This document shows positions 62,905 through 64,000 of a DNA stretch of 64,000 nucleotides, piece by piece. The stretch is from the NCBI GenBank assembly GCA_022414725.1, contig CM039464.1, positions 62,179,858 to 62,243,857 on the forward strand, written 5' to 3'. Position 1 is the stretch's first letter. Each line of letters begins with the position of its first letter. Position numbers and translations under genes: made by a program. This stretch comes from Microglena sp. YARC (taxonomy: Eukaryota > Chlorophyta > Chlorophyceae > Chlamydomonadales > Chlamydomonadaceae). Under the pieces are notes generated by a model that was given only the letters and a program-made list of their open reading frames with translations, was not told the origin of the DNA and made no database searches.

Positions 62905-64000
62905 AATAATGTTACGCCTGATGACCTCTCGTGACACAATAAGCAAAAACAGTGATTAGAAAACAAAAAAAGCAAGTGTTAAATTAAAGCAAATACCAAT
63001 GAATAAATGTTGGCATAAAATAAATAACTGTATGCCTGATGACCTGCTCGTGACAAACAAACACATTATGATGAAGCAGATGTAAGCCAATTAAATGTAA
63101 AATACCCCAATAAAGCTATATATTAAACATATATGTGAAATAAATAAAATTAATGTTAAGCCTTTATGAACTCTCTTTGAAACAAACCATAGTATTTGCA
63201 TGAAACAAATGGTAAACGATTAAAGCTGAATTTAAATAAATGTTTACACCTTATGACCTGCTCGTGACAACCAACACATTATTATGAAACAAAATTGTAA
63301 AAACAATTAAATGTTAAATATAATCAATGTTACACCTGATGACTTGTCGTGACAACAATACATTATGATTAAAAAATGTAACAATATAAATGTTAAATAA
63401 ACAAAAATGTCAACAAATAAATGTTGGAATACAAAAAATAAATGTTACGCCTTATGGACAAGCTCGTGACAAACCAACACGTGTTTGATATAAATTGAAA
63501 AACATTAAATATGCCCAAGCCAAATAGAATGTTCCCAATAAAAAAATGTGAAATCAATACAAAATATACCAGTATGAGAAGAGAAACTCATGACAAGAAC
63601 ACGTGAACGATATAAATGTAAAACATTTAATGCCCAAGCAATATAAATGTTCAATAAAATAAATGTGTAATCAAAACAATAAATATTACGCAGTATGTAG
63701 AAGCTCAATGACAAGAACACGTGTTATATAATGAAAACATTAAATGCCCAAACAATAAATGTTCAATAAATAAATGTGAAATCAATACAATAAATATTAC
63801 GCAGTATTGAGAAGCTCATGACAAGAACTCGTTTGTGAATAAAAAACATTAAATGCCAAGCAAATAAATGTTCAATAGAAATAAATGTTGAAATCAAAAT
63901 ACAATAAAATATTACGCAGTAATGAAAGCTCATGACACAAGAACATGTGTTGATATAAATGAAAACATTAAATGCAGGCAACCAATTAATATTGCAAATA
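62905..64000 (+). repeat. About 110-bp tandem array, echoes of the 62,827-62,882 3' edge
   Basis: Roughly ten units: 'gttacgcctgatgacctgct' 'cgtgacaacaaacacatta', then 'tgatgaaacaaatgtaa' and 'ttaaatg...aataaatg'. The piece 'gac-ctg-ctcgtgacaaca' parallels GACCTGGTTCGTGACAAC of the candidate exon. The array runs off the window. Confidence 0.75.

Overview
This window is eukaryotic nuclear DNA. It shows GT-AG introns, LTR and non-LTR retrotransposons, tRNA-derived SINEs, hAT-like MITEs, dense micro- and minisatellites, and a 1,000-base assembly gap (60,208-61,207). The gene content (a membrane-anchored ubiquitin-fold type protein and a J-domain protein with an N-terminal Gly/Ala/Val-rich hydrophobic region) and a LINE with RNase H plus a C-terminal CCHC/endonuclease-like region would suit a repeat-rich green alga. 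That placement is inference. Small indels inside otherwise good exons suggest residual sequencing error.

Layout. 183-4,741: a Copia LTR retrotransposon with near-identical LTRs, no gag and a broken pol. 4,742-12,085: dispersed repeats, a MITE, three long minisatellites and two SINEs. 12,158-23,955 (minus): a split gene for a small membrane protein with a coiled-coil tail, its introns filled with tandem repeats, a hAT-like MITE, SINEs and a piggyBac-like fragment. 25,900-34,400 (minus): two decayed LINEs of one family and a third LINE fragment, with a 669-bp block present twice. 35,396-39,931: a 4.3-kb LTR element nested 5 bp inside the end of a MITE. 40,931-46,126 (minus) and 46,530 to the gap (plus): two divergent host genes, a MUB/UBL3-like ubiquitin-fold protein and a DnaJ protein, separated by 403 bp. 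61,208-64,000: an unresolved exon-like segment followed by its own tandem echoes.

The main observation is a rule shared by the three split genes. A full exon is often flanked upstream by a tandem array of copies of its own 5' edge (intron end, 3' splice site, first part of the exon), and downstream by copies of its own 3' edge (last part of the exon, 5' splice site, intron start). I call these exon-edge echo arrays. Examples are DnaJ exons 2 to 5, ubiquitin-fold exons 3 and 4, and the coiled-coil gene's exons c, d and e. The last exon has echoes only on its intron side. One 118-bp intron has both ends inside a 26-bp duplication centred on AG/GT, which is the mark expected of intron birth by tandem duplication. 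In the DnaJ gene the arrays after 5' splice sites are G-rich and those before 3' splice sites are C/CA-rich, so the two halves of an intron could pair. I know of no described system with exactly this architecture. The nearest known ideas are intron gain by AGGT duplication and intron bridging by complementary repeats. An assembly artefact has to be excluded with raw long reads and RNA evidence.
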